NCBI RefSeq assembly: GCF_018613235.1
Contig: NZ_JAGGQP010000055.1
Span: forward strand, 1 to 35,279
Origin: Bacillus sp. ISL-41
Lineage (GTDB): Bacteria > Bacillota > Bacilli > Bacillales > Cytobacillaceae
DNA length: 35,279 nucleotides
Direction of reading: 5' to 3'
Part shown: positions 25,563 to 33,528 of the stretch, in pieces
How positions within the stretch are numbered: position 1 is the first letter of the stretch
Layout of the letters: the number at the start of each line of letters is the position of its first letter
Notes under the pieces: model-generated
What the model was told of the DNA's origin: nothing
What the model saw: only the letters and a program-made list of their open reading frames with translations
The model's database searches: none
Translations under genes and position numbers: made by a program

Positions 25563-27227
25563 ATGAAAATTTCAGATTTTGAAAGTTTCCTTGAACCTGT
25601 CATTTTAGAACGAGGACATAAGCTTTTTAAAAAAGGGGCCGTCAAGAATTTGCAGCTTCTAGAGGAAAATAGGGTGTTGGCGTCTGTCCATGGCACCCAA
25701 ACCTACAGTGTCGAGCTCTTCCTCGAGGGTGATGGGGTAATCATGCAGGCTAGCTGTAGCTGTCCGTACGATTGGAGCGAAACCTGCAAGCACCTGGCTG
25801 CTGTTTTCCTTGCGCTGAGAGAAGGAGAACCTGAGAAGAATCAGGCTGTTGAAGATCCGAGTAATGAATTAAAGCAGCTGCTCATGCAGGAATCGAAAGA
25901 TGAGTTAATTTCAATCATCCTCCAATTTGCCAGGAGCCATGAGGAAGTTGAAAGACAGTTGCTGTTGAGATACGCATCCCCTGAAGAAGAAATCACAACG
26001 GCGAAAGCTCTGATCAGGGATTTTATTAAAGGGGCTAAAAGCAACGGTTTCATTCATTGGAGACGGATGGATGAAGCGATGCAGGGAGCCTATATGGTGC
26101 TCGATAACGCAGAAAAGAAAAATGAACGCGGCAGCTATGTTCAGGCTGTGAAGCTCGCACTTGAAATTATGCCGCCAGTTGTTTCCATGACACAGTATGC
26201 AGATGACTCGGGCGGAGAAATAACCTTTGTTACCCGCAATACGATGAAAGTCATCAAGAATGCAGTCGAAATGGGGTTCGACGAGCTTTCTCCCGATGAG
26301 CAAAAGGAAATTTTCAAAGCTGTGCTAAAAGAAGCAAAGAACAAGCGATATAACGACTGGGATGAATGGCGATTTGACCTTCTGGATGCAATTATCCCGT
26401 TCGGCAAAGATCCAAAGCTGAGAGCGACTTTGGAAAAAGAACTGGAAAAGCTGTTGAAGAATACTCCTCAAAATGAATGGAGCTGGAGACATACAGAGCA
26501 AAGCATCAAACAGCTTCAGCTTAGTCTGCTGGAGGTTTCTGGTGCGGAAGATAGGACAATTGATGCCTTTATAGAGGAAAACCTGAGACACGATAAATTC
26601 CGCGAAAAGGCCATTGAGCGGGCCCTGAATCGCAATGATTTTGAAAAAGCAGAGCAGATCAGCTTAGATGGAGAAAAACAGGATACTTCCTACGCTGGCC
26701 TGATTTATAAATGGAAGGACTACCGCTACCAGATTTACGAACAGAAAGGCGATCTCGAACACCAGCGGAGCATGGCATATGAACTGGTCACTAGCTATTA
26801 TGAATATAAGGATTATGAAAGGTTAAAGACCCTTTATAACGCGAAGGAATGGCAGGAAGTTTTCGAGAAACTGCTCTCAGAATTAGAAAGTGGACATAGC
26901 CGGGGCTTATATTTAACGATTATTACAGAGGAAAAATTGGAGGACCGCATATTGGAATATGCAACTGCGAAGCCTTCAAGCATTGTTGAATTGTACCCTT
27001 ATCTGATAGAAAACCATCTATCGAAAGTGAACAACTTATTCGTAGACATGATTATGTATGATGCTGAAAATGCGTCTGAGCGTAGATTATATAAGCAAGT
27101 CTGCAAGGACATAAGGAAATATAAAAAAGCCTGCGGCGAGATGAATAGCCGCAAGCTGATTGAAGAACTCATGAGCAAGTATCCAAGGCGTCCGGCGTTT
27201 TTGGATGAACTGCAAAAGATAAAATAA
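25563..27227 (+). CDS. SWIM zinc-finger protein
   Basis: The 554-residue protein has a SWIM zinc finger near its N terminus: Cys65-x-Cys67, then Cys75-x-His77 (CSC...CKH). The rest is helical, Glu/Lys-rich and repeat-like, consistent with an alpha-solenoid of TPR-type helices. SWIM fingers bind DNA or proteins; in Bacillaceae such genes often neighbour SNF2 helicases, but none is present in this window. The ATG has a GAGGCGG site about 11 bases upstream. The gene is monocistronic with a hairpin behind it. Confidence 0.8.
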   Translation: MKISDFESFLEPVILERGHKLFKKGAVKNLQLLEENRVLASVHGTQTYSVELFLEGDGVIMQASCSCPYDWSETCKHLAAVFLALREGEPEKNQAVEDPSNELKQLLMQESKDELISIILQFARSHEEVERQLLLRYASPEEEITTAKALIRDFIKGAKSNGFIHWRRMDEAMQGAYMVLDNAEKKNERGSYVQAVKLALEIMPPVVSMTQYADDSGGEITFVTRNTMKVIKNAVEMGFDELSPDEQKEIFKAVLKEAKNKRYNDWDEWRFDLLDAIIPFGKDPKLRATLEKELEKLLKNTPQNEWSWRHTEQSIKQLQLSLLEVSGAEDRTIDAFIEENLRHDKFREKAIERALNRNDFEKAEQISLDGEKQDTSYAGLIYKWKDYRYQIYEQKGDLEHQRSMAYELVTSYYEYKDYERLKTLYNAKEWQEVFEKLLSELESGHSRGLYLTIITEEKLEDRILEYATAKPSSIVELYPYLIENHLSKVNNLFVDMIMYDAENASERRLYKQVCKDIRKYKKACGEMNSRKLIEELMSKYPRRPAFLDELQKIK

Positions 27228-27232
27228 AGTAT

Positions 27233-27264
27233 AGGGTGCTCATCCTTTTGTGGATGGGCCTATT
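27233..27264. terminator. Hairpin between convergent genes
   Basis: TAGGGTGCTCATCC pairs imperfectly with GGATGGGCCTA around TTTTGT, between the SWIM-protein gene and the HAD gene. The T-run behind it is weak (TTTAAATT). Confidence 0.55.
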
Positions 27265-27268
27265 TAAA

Positions 27269-27733
27269 TTACTTCCTCATAGTAGCAATGAGCCGCTTAG
27301 GATTAAGCAGCAAATCCAGGGCATCATTAATATTTTCAATTACGATATCACTTTTCAACAGTGTTGCCGTCGCGCAGCCTTCTCTTCCGGTTATAGCGAC
27401 CGCAATCTCTGCTGCCTCAAACATCGCTTCATCATTGGCCCCGTTACCCATACAAATCACTCCATCAAGGTTACGAACGAACTTCCCTTTTTCAGCAGTG
27501 TGATCATCGGATCGGAGTACGTGCACGTTAACCGGCAGCCCGCTGCATTCACCAGCTACGCTTCCGTTTGTATCTGCAGTGATGACATGAATCTCCACGT
27601 CCTTGCTTAACAGCGTGATTCTTTCAGCCACGCCAGGAACTAGCTCGCCTCCAAATGCAATCGTGCCGTTAAAATCCAGAACAAGGTGGTGAATTGTAAA
27701 TTGGCCTCTGCCAGGGATGGTCAATGCAAGCAT
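27269..27733 (-). CDS. HAD-family protein resembling the P-type ATPase phosphatase domain (COG4087-like)
   Basis: This 154-residue protein has the HAD nucleophile Asp20 in LVLDFNGTIA, motif II Thr/Ser in VITADT, a motif III Lys and motif IV in CMGNGANDEAMF. The short form without a cap and the GNGANDE motif match the soluble P-type-ATPase-like group. Most HAD phosphatases have DxD; here the second position is Asn22 (DFN), so the acid/base residue differs. The substrate is unknown. GAGGGGG lies 9 bases before the ATG, which diverges from the DHFR-like gene. Confidence 0.8.
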   Translation of the reverse strand: MLALTIPGRGQFTIHHLVLDFNGTIAFGGELVPGVAERITLLSKDVEIHVITADTNGSVAGECSGLPVNVHVLRSDDHTAEKGKFVRNLDGVICMGNGANDEAMFEAAEIAVAITGREGCATATLLKSDIVIENINDALDLLLNPKRLIATMRK

Positions 27734-27794
27734 GAATAGTCCCCCTCATTTCTGATAGAATAACGTTATTATACACCTGCATGGAGGATGTTAG

Positions 27795-28334
27795 ATGAAA
27801 AAGAGCAATGTCATACTGTATATCGCAGTAAGCCTTGATGGCTATATTGCCAGACCGGACGGTGCCGTTGATTGGCTGGATGATGTGGAAGGCGAAGGAG
27901 ATAATGGGTACGGCGAATTCTACAGCCAGGTAGGAACCGTCATAATGGGTCGTAAAACATATGAAGAGGTTTTACGACTGACGGATGAATTCCCTTATGC
28001 CGGTAAGCCATGTTATGTTTTATCGCGCCAGACTATGGAAAACAGCCCTCATGTCACGTTTACAGATGAGGACCTGGTATCCCTGGTCTCTCGCCTGAAG
28101 AAGGATTCGAATAGTTATGTGTGGCTTGTTGGCGGGGGCCAGCTCGTGAAGCAGTTCCTTGAAAAACAGCTGATTGACGAAATACAGCTATATATCATTC
28201 CGAAATTGATTGGGGAGGGAATCCCGCTGTTCCCGGACGACACGCCGCCTGCAGAGTTCGAATTGACTGGAACAGGTCAACTCGGTCAGATTGCGAGCCT
28301 GACATATAAATTGAAAACAAAAGGCGCTGGATGA
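27795..28334 (+). CDS. Dihydrofolate reductase / RibD C-terminal-like protein
   Basis: The 179-residue protein has the fold markers of the DHFR/RibD-C family: YIAVSLDGYIARPDGAVDWLD at the N terminus, VIMGRKTYEEV, YVLSRQ, VWLVGGGQLVKQFL for the dinucleotide and DEIQLYIIPKLIGEGIPLF. It is probably an NADPH-dependent reductase, but not the housekeeping FolA, whose active-site pattern differs. It resembles B. subtilis YyaP/YwjB-type proteins. GGAGGATG precedes the ATG. The stop codon overlaps the terminator stem. Confidence 0.87.
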   Translation: MKKSNVILYIAVSLDGYIARPDGAVDWLDDVEGEGDNGYGEFYSQVGTVIMGRKTYEEVLRLTDEFPYAGKPCYVLSRQTMENSPHVTFTDEDLVSLVSRLKKDSNSYVWLVGGGQLVKQFLEKQLIDEIQLYIIPKLIGEGIPLFPDDTPPAEFELTGTGQLGQIASLTYKLKTKGAG

Positions 28335-28351
28335 TGTCCAGCGCCTTTCTT
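28320..28351. terminator. Bidirectional intrinsic terminator overlapping a stop codon
   Basis: AAAGGCGCTGGA (28320-28331) pairs perfectly with TCCAGCGCCTTT (28337-28348), followed by CTTTT. The stop codon of the DHFR-like gene lies at the loop and the convergent DUF4179 gene ends just beyond. Confidence 0.9.
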
Positions 28352-29332
28352 TTACAGTTCGATTCTAACAGGTTCAAGTTCCTCCCCTGACTCCAATATC
28401 GGACGAATCTCCATAAAATCATAAGCCAGAACCATCGGAATCGTGATCCGTCTTTTCTCGGTCACCATCCCATTTTCAGTATTCTTCTCCAGCTTTGCAT
28501 CCGAGGTACCGCCGATGATTTGTTCTCCTTTGCCATCAAATAGGTCGATCATCACCCGCTGGCTGCCCTCCGGATAGCTCAATGTATATTCAATCGCGGT
28601 CGAAGATGTTGCGGTAATCAGCTTTTCGAAAGTGACCTTAAGTTGGCCAAGTTCACTTGCCTGCCCAAGGACAACTGTTTCGAATGGAAGCTGTTTAATA
28701 GGTACGTCAAAATCCCACTTTCCTCTTTCTTCCTTCCAGCTGTCACTGATTTCCCCGATTCCAATAATATTGAATGGCAATGTTGTGTCAGCAGGCAGTT
28801 CCGCTCTCGGATAGCTTAACTGGACATGGCCTTTGTAGCCCCCCTCAGCAGGCACCAGTTTTACCAGTTCCATGGTTTCCTCAATGTTAGGGTCGCGTTC
28901 GAAAATTTCATAGAATGCATAAATCTCGTCTTCATCACCTTTAACGTCGCCCTTTACATCAAAGGTGACGCCAATCATTGCTCCGTCATAATAGGCATCC
29001 GTTACCGTCACATCTATTCCGTCAAAAGTGGCCTTTTCGTTCAGCTCAGTGATAAGCTCTTGCGAGGCCAAATTTTCAGCAACCTTGTCGTGTTCATAAA
29101 GCTTTGCCAGGAAAGGAATCTCAGCCATAACGCTCGCCACTGATGGAAACAAGAATCCTGATGTGATGAAAAGAGCCGCAGCAGCTGCTGAAACGGCCGC
29201 AGCTTTTAAAAACGGTCTTCGTTTAGGCTTCATCATACTGCCTTGCTTTACACCAGCCTTGATCGCATTAACGACATCTTCCCTGGGCACTTCAATCTGG
29301 TCGACCGATTCATGAAATGTTTTCTTTTCCAT
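28352..29332 (-). CDS. DUF4179-type membrane protein, likely anti-sigma partner
   Basis: The 326-residue protein has a ~40-residue basic cytoplasmic N terminus, a single membrane helix (about 41-62) and a large, strand-rich extracytoplasmic domain typical of DUF4179 proteins. This topology and the 23-bp overlap with the upstream ECF sigma gene are those of an anti-sigma factor that holds its sigma factor at the membrane. The N terminus lacks a clear zinc-binding HxxxCxxC motif, so it would not be a ZAS-type anti-sigma factor. The signal is unknown. Confidence 0.78.
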   Translation of the reverse strand: MEKKTFHESVDQIEVPREDVVNAIKAGVKQGSMMKPKRRPFLKAAAVSAAAAALFITSGFLFPSVASVMAEIPFLAKLYEHDKVAENLASQELITELNEKATFDGIDVTVTDAYYDGAMIGVTFDVKGDVKGDEDEIYAFYEIFERDPNIEETMELVKLVPAEGGYKGHVQLSYPRAELPADTTLPFNIIGIGEISDSWKEERGKWDFDVPIKQLPFETVVLGQASELGQLKVTFEKLITATSSTAIEYTLSYPEGSQRVMIDLFDGKGEQIIGGTSDAKLEKNTENGMVTEKRRITIPMVLAYDFMEIRPILESGEELEPVRIEL

Positions 29333-29843
29333 CGCGCTCGCCTCCCAATCTATTTTTCAATTCCTTCCTGCCCCGCTGCAGATAGGTTTTCACGGTGTTT
29401 TCAGGTATGTCCATCATTCTAGCAATTTCACTTATTGCCAGGTCATGATAATAAAACAGGATAATCGCGGTCCGATGCTGAGCTTTCAATAGAGTGATTG
29501 CCTCCATTAAATCAAGATTCTCTGCCAGCTTGGAGTCACTGTTTGTAGGCAGTTCTACTAGTTTCTCTACTGGCAGTTCTTTTTTTCTTTTTTTCAAAAC
29601 ATCGTAAGCGCAATGGATTAAAATCCTCGTCAGCCAGGTTAAAAAGTATTGTTCATTCTTCAGCTGCCCGATCGCCTGGAATGCTTTGCAGGAGGTTTCC
29701 TGGACGATATCAAGAGCATCCTCCCTGTTCCCCGCATATAAAAAAGCGGTTCTATACAATCGTTCACTATGTATAATCAGCAGTTCTTCAAAGGCTTTGG
29801 CATTCCCCCTGACTGCTTTCTTCACAAGCTTTGCTTCTTTCAT
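29310..29843 (-). CDS. ECF-type RNA polymerase sigma factor
   Basis: The 177-residue protein contains sigma region 2 (ERLYRTAFLYAG...DIVQETSCKAF...FLTWLTRILIHCAYDVLKK) and region 4 (LKAQHRTAIILFYYHDLAISEIARMM, then IPENTVKTYLQRGRKEL), with no region 3: the ECF layout, similar to SigV-type factors. ATG 29843 is chosen because AAAGGAGGT lies 7 bases upstream; a reading six codons longer would start inside that site. It heads an operon with the DUF4179 gene and has a candidate ECF promoter upstream. Confidence 0.9.
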   Translation of the reverse strand: MKEAKLVKKAVRGNAKAFEELLIIHSERLYRTAFLYAGNREDALDIVQETSCKAFQAIGQLKNEQYFLTWLTRILIHCAYDVLKKRKKELPVEKLVELPTNSDSKLAENLDLMEAITLLKAQHRTAIILFYYHDLAISEIARMMDIPENTVKTYLQRGRKELKNRLGGERDGKENIS

Positions 29844-29863
29844 TCCCTGACCTCCTTTCACTC

Positions 29864-29896
29864 TTTAGAGCATAATCAGGTAAAAAAAGTTTCAAC
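29864..29896 (-). promoter_or_regulatory. Candidate ECF promoter for the sigma operon
   Basis: On the minus strand TGAAAC (near 29896) is followed by a T-run and, after about 16-17 bp, GCTCTA. TGAAAC is the usual -35 of SigM/V/W/X-type ECF factors, while the -10 fits poorly to CGTC or CGTATA. It lies just upstream of the sigma gene, so autoregulation is plausible. Confidence 0.4.
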
Positions 29897-29980
29897 TTTT
29901 CCGAGATATTTTTCTAGTCCTAAAGTAATATATAGTAATAAATGGAAGTTTACTATAGAATTTACGAAAGAGGTGACAAT

Positions 29981-31030
29981 ATGGGGTTTTTCTTTCGCAA
30001 GCCTGATTTTTACATTCCTGAAGGCGGAATCGACAGGATTGAAGATATTACACTTGGAGGATTCCAACAGACCATCCTCATCCAGTCCTACTCACCCAAG
30101 AACCCGGTACTGCTGTTTTTACACGGCGGTCCTTCCATGCCTCTGCCTGGCGTCTCTTCCAGAGGGAACAACTATACTGTCGCTACCAGCACCCAAGAGC
30201 TGGTTAAGCACTTCACCCTTGTCTTTTGGGACCAGCGAGGCACAGGCAAATCCTATCACAAAGATATTCCACAAACATCCATGACCTTTGAACAGCTTGT
30301 ATCCGATGCAGCTGAGCTGACGGATTTTTTAAGAGAAACGTTCCATCAGGAAAAAATCTTCCTGGCCGCTCATTCATTCGGTACCTTAATTGGCATGTAC
30401 CTTTTGAAAAAACAACCTGGTAAATTCCACTCCTATGTAGGCATCTCGCAGATTATCAGCTGGACAGAAAATGACCGTGCAGGCCTTGCCTGGGTGAAAG
30501 AAGAAGCCAAACGGCGAGGTAATTATAAAGCGCTGAATGAATTGGAGGCAGTTGGCGAACCTCCTTTTATCGAAGGCTATAAGCAATGGGGGATTTTACG
30601 AAAATGGCAGATGAGATACAGTACGATGGTCTATAACGATAATCAAATCAAGCATCCTGGCCTTGCCAAGGTGTCCCTTAGCATGCTTGCTTCAAGGGAC
30701 TATCGGTTGGCTGATGCTTTCCATTCCTTTTACAGCGGCTTTAAGCTTATCTATTCTGACGAATTCATCCGGAATATCCCGAACATTAATGTGCAAAAAG
30801 AGGTACCATCTGTTGATATCCCTGTCACCTTCATTCATGGCAGGAAAGATGTCCATGTTCATGCCCATTTTGCTGAAGACTATCTCATTCTCCTAAAAAC
30901 GAACCATGAGAAAAAATTCATATGGATGGAGAAATCAGCCCATCTTTTTCACCCGGATGATACAGCACTGATCGAAAAGCACCTTATCAATGAATTAAGT
31001 CATATTAAAGCAGAGGTTATTAATCTATGA
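29981..31030 (+). CDS. Alpha/beta hydrolase, proline-iminopeptidase-like
   Basis: The 349-residue enzyme has the oxyanion motif LFLHGGPSMP (HGGP at 48-51), WDQRGTGKSY (83-92), nucleophile Ser122 in AHSFGT, Asp in HGRKDVHVH and His in KSAHLFHPDD. HGGP and WDQRG are typical of prolyl iminopeptidases (S33), but substrate cannot be read from the sequence. ATG 29981 is chosen because AGAGGTG lies 7 bases upstream; a longer reading from 29942 has no ribosome site. The stop overlaps the next gene by 4 bp. Confidence 0.87.
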   Translation: MGFFFRKPDFYIPEGGIDRIEDITLGGFQQTILIQSYSPKNPVLLFLHGGPSMPLPGVSSRGNNYTVATSTQELVKHFTLVFWDQRGTGKSYHKDIPQTSMTFEQLVSDAAELTDFLRETFHQEKIFLAAHSFGTLIGMYLLKKQPGKFHSYVGISQIISWTENDRAGLAWVKEEAKRRGNYKALNELEAVGEPPFIEGYKQWGILRKWQMRYSTMVYNDNQIKHPGLAKVSLSMLASRDYRLADAFHSFYSGFKLIYSDEFIRNIPNINVQKEVPSVDIPVTFIHGRKDVHVHAHFAEDYLILLKTNHEKKFIWMEKSAHLFHPDDTALIEKHLINELSHIKAEVINL

Positions 31031-31899
31031 AAACTATTTATAAAAGCCTGGAAGGAAAAGAGCGGATACTCGGCCAGTATGAAGAGTATCTCACTCAGTT
31101 CGATTCACCGATTTCAAGGGACTATGTCCAGACGAGATTCGGCAGCACGCATGTACTGGTAATGGGGAAGGAAGACGGGAAGCCTTTATTTATTTTTCAG
31201 GGCGGCAATTGCATCAATCCTGTCACCCTTTCATGGTTCAGAGGCTTGCTGGAGGAATATAAGGTCTACGCACCTGACACGATTGGCCATCCGGGATACA
31301 GTGATGAAACGAGAATCTCCGCTTCTGACGAAAGCTTTGCCCAATGGATTGCCGATTTGATGGACCATTACGAGATTGAAAAATGCGCATTCATCGGCCC
31401 ATCTTACGGAGGCGGCATCATCCTCAGGCTTGCTGCATTTATGCCAAAAAGAATCCACTGCGCTGTCCTTGTCGCACCTGCAGGGATCAGCCTTGGCTCG
31501 AAGCTTAAAATGATTAAGGAAATACTTGTCCCAATGGTTTTTTATAAAATAAACGGATCTGCCCAGAGTCTGCGCAAAATTGCTGATGCGATGTCCTTCA
31601 ATAGCATGAAGCAACTGGATGAAAGCATCATCGGCAATATTTTCAAACACACAACACTTGAACAAGATATGCCCAAACTGACAACTGCGGAGGAACTGAG
31701 AAATTACAGTGCCCCGACCCTTGTCATAACGGGAACTGAGGATGTATTTTTTCCAGGAAACAAAATTTCCCATAAAATACAAGGACTTTTAGGTGACGAA
31801 CTAGAATTGAAAAAGTACCAAATGGGACATTTCCCATCTTCCAAATATCTTGAACAAATCGATACAGATATAAAGGAATTTTTGAAAAAACATTACTAG
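31027..31899 (+). CDS. Second alpha/beta hydrolase
   Basis: This 290-residue hydrolase has a shortened oxyanion region (FIFQGGNCIN instead of HGG), nucleophile Ser126 in GPSYGGG, Asp in GTEDVFFPG and His in MGHFP. Its sequence differs markedly from the preceding hydrolase, so it is not a recent duplicate. It starts within the stop of the preceding gene (ATGA), implying coupling. The role is unknown; ester or carbon-carbon hydrolysis are both possible. Confidence 0.85.
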   Translation: MKTIYKSLEGKERILGQYEEYLTQFDSPISRDYVQTRFGSTHVLVMGKEDGKPLFIFQGGNCINPVTLSWFRGLLEEYKVYAPDTIGHPGYSDETRISASDESFAQWIADLMDHYEIEKCAFIGPSYGGGIILRLAAFMPKRIHCAVLVAPAGISLGSKLKMIKEILVPMVFYKINGSAQSLRKIADAMSFNSMKQLDESIIGNIFKHTTLEQDMPKLTTAEELRNYSAPTLVITGTEDVFFPGNKISHKIQGLLGDELELKKYQMGHFPSSKYLEQIDTDIKEFLKKHY

Positions 31900-31909
31900 G
31901 AGGCAAATC

Positions 31910-32284
31910 ATGCAATCGAATCCAGTTCAAAAAATCGGCCAAATTGGAATACCAGTAAAAGACATTGAAAGGGCCACTGCCTTTTACCAGGAAAAATTAG
32001 GGCTGTCGTTATTGTTCAATACGGATACGATGGCGTTCTTCGACTGTGAAGGCGTCCGCCTCCTGTTAACCCTTCCGGAGAACGAGCAATTTGCCCATCC
32101 TAGTTCAGTCATCTATTTACAGGTTGCAGATATCAAGGCAAAATACGAAGAGCTTTCAGGTAGTGTACAATTCATTGGAGAGCCGCATGTTGTTGCTAAA
32201 ATCGGCGATATGGAAACATGGATGGTGTTTTTTAAGGACTCTGAAGAGAATACCCATGCCTTTATGTCGGAGGTTATTTTATAA
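31910..32284 (+). CDS. VOC-family (glyoxalase/dioxygenase-fold) protein
   Basis: The 124-residue protein has the paired beta-alpha-beta-beta-beta modules of VOC proteins: IGQIGIPVKDIERATAFYQEKLGLSL, FDCEGVRLLL, then SVIYLQVADIKAKYEEL and WMVFFKDSEENTHAFMSE. A metal site of the Glu/His type is possible but not certain. It is the third gene of the hydrolase operon, 10 bp after the second hydrolase, with AGGAGG before the ATG. The function may be resistance or degradation of a small molecule. Confidence 0.85.
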   Translation: MQSNPVQKIGQIGIPVKDIERATAFYQEKLGLSLLFNTDTMAFFDCEGVRLLLTLPENEQFAHPSSVIYLQVADIKAKYEELSGSVQFIGEPHVVAKIGDMETWMVFFKDSEENTHAFMSEVIL

Positions 32285-32340
32285 GGCTATTTTCGTAACT
32301 TTGCGGTCAATAGCAACAAAGTTTGAGAAAAGAGCCTTTT
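32283..32340 (+). terminator. Long imperfect hairpin after the VOC gene
   Basis: AAGGCT/AGCCTT, TTTTC/GAAAA and AACTTTG/CAAAGTT stack into one long stem with small internal loops, followed by TTAT. The hairpin begins at the VOC stop codon. The weak T-run leaves it doubtful whether it terminates by itself; a second terminator follows. Confidence 0.55.
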
Positions 32341-32348
32341 ATAAAAAC

Positions 32349-32383
32349 AAAAAGGATACTGCCACTCGCGCAGTATCCTTTTT
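32349..32383. terminator. Bidirectional intrinsic terminator
   Basis: AAAAAGGATACTG (32349-32361) pairs perfectly with CAGTATCCTTTTT (32371-32383). It serves the hydrolase/VOC operon and the convergent GDSL-like gene, whose stop codon begins at the edge of the stem. Confidence 0.92.
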
Positions 32384-33257
32384 ACTGGATTGCCTTCAAT
32401 TCATTCTTTTTCAGGAACAGTTCAATTTGATGAGCCGCCATCATCCCTGCCGTACTGTTCAAATGCATTCCGTCGGTGAGCAGCAAGTATCCATTCCGGG
32501 CCGATATGCGATCCAGGCTGTAGCCGTATACGAAACGCTCGATGACCGCCTTTTCGTACAGCTTCGTGCTGTTTTTCAGCGATCGCCCTCGTGTGCGCCC
32601 TTTACCTTTTAAATAAGCCTTCAATTTTTCGTTAAAAGGAAGGTAAGATATATTGGACACCTCCGCAATTTTTTTGATGACCTCATTGTACTGGTCAATT
32701 TCCTTATTCGCTTTCGAGAAAAGATTCTCACCCACTACCGGAAGTGACAATAACCCTATTTTTGCATGTGTTTCTGCTTTCAGCCTTGCCACAATGAGGG
32801 CAAGATTCTTTTCGTACACCAATAATGAGGGCTTTTCTAATTGCTCTGCAAGCTTAATATTCATTCTGGCAAACTCAGGGGCTATTTTTGCCGCGGCATC
32901 ATTCAGTCCGACTAAAATCACGATGAAATCAGGTTGGCAGGAGATCACATTGTCCAAACGCTGCAGAACATCATAAGCCGTACTTCCATTGACTCCTGCA
33001 TTGATGAACTGATAATCCACGCAGCTGCGCCTCCTGGCTGCGTCATCGACAAAATTGTAGCTGATGTTGCCATGGACGGCATCCCCACCGATGACAGCCA
33101 CCAGCTTCTTGCCTTCCTGGCGATGCCCTTTTTCCAGAAAAGCTTGCGGATTGTTGGAAGGAAGCTGGTTGATCCGGCTCTTCCGCTGATAATACAGTGC
33201 CATACTTACAGCAGCCATTAATATTAGGACGAAAAACGCACCATAGATAAGTTCCAT
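32382..33257 (-). CDS. SGNH/GDSL-fold protein with Ala in place of the catalytic Ser
   Basis: The 291-residue protein has an N-terminal membrane anchor (about 5-22) and an SGNH-hydrolase-like domain. Block II Gly (NAGVNG), block III GLND (Asn119, Asp120) and block V DGMH (Asp262, His265) are intact. Block I reads GGDA (57-60) where GDS is expected: Ala60 (codon GCC) replaces the nucleophile Ser. The protein is otherwise complete and has a good RBS (GAGAGGGG), so it may be a pseudoenzyme that binds rather than cleaves a substrate, or it uses another residue. It is monocistronic. Confidence 0.8.
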   Translation of the reverse strand: MELIYGAFFVLILMAAVSMALYYQRKSRINQLPSNNPQAFLEKGHRQEGKKLVAVIGGDAVHGNISYNFVDDAARRRSCVDYQFINAGVNGSTAYDVLQRLDNVISCQPDFIVILVGLNDAAAKIAPEFARMNIKLAEQLEKPSLLVYEKNLALIVARLKAETHAKIGLLSLPVVGENLFSKANKEIDQYNEVIKKIAEVSNISYLPFNEKLKAYLKGKGRTRGRSLKNSTKLYEKAVIERFVYGYSLDRISARNGYLLLTDGMHLNSTAGMMAAHQIELFLKKNELKAIQ

Positions 33258-33463
33258 ATAAAACCCCTCTCTTAGAAAGCTTATTAATTAAAAATTCTGA
33301 ATTTATATAGTAAAATTATTCGACAAACCATGTAAAAATCCCTTTCACAGGAATATTTCGATGAACAAAAATCTTTTCTTGCCGATATTTTCATTATAGC
33401 CTTTTATGTTATGCAGCAGACAAAATAAATGGTACAAAAATTTCCACAAATCAAAAAATTACT

Positions 33464-33493
33464 TTGCAACTAGATTTATATTTAGGATAAAAT
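33464..33493 (+). promoter_or_regulatory. Promoter of the diguanylate cyclase gene
   Basis: TTGCAA (33464-33469) and TAAAAT (33488-33493) are 18 bp apart. A start site near 33500 would exclude the upstream ATG at 33496, supporting the start at 33529. Confidence 0.5.
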
Positions 33494-33528
33494 TAATGGT
33501 AGAGTTTGGGAAAGGGGATTTTCTGCCT

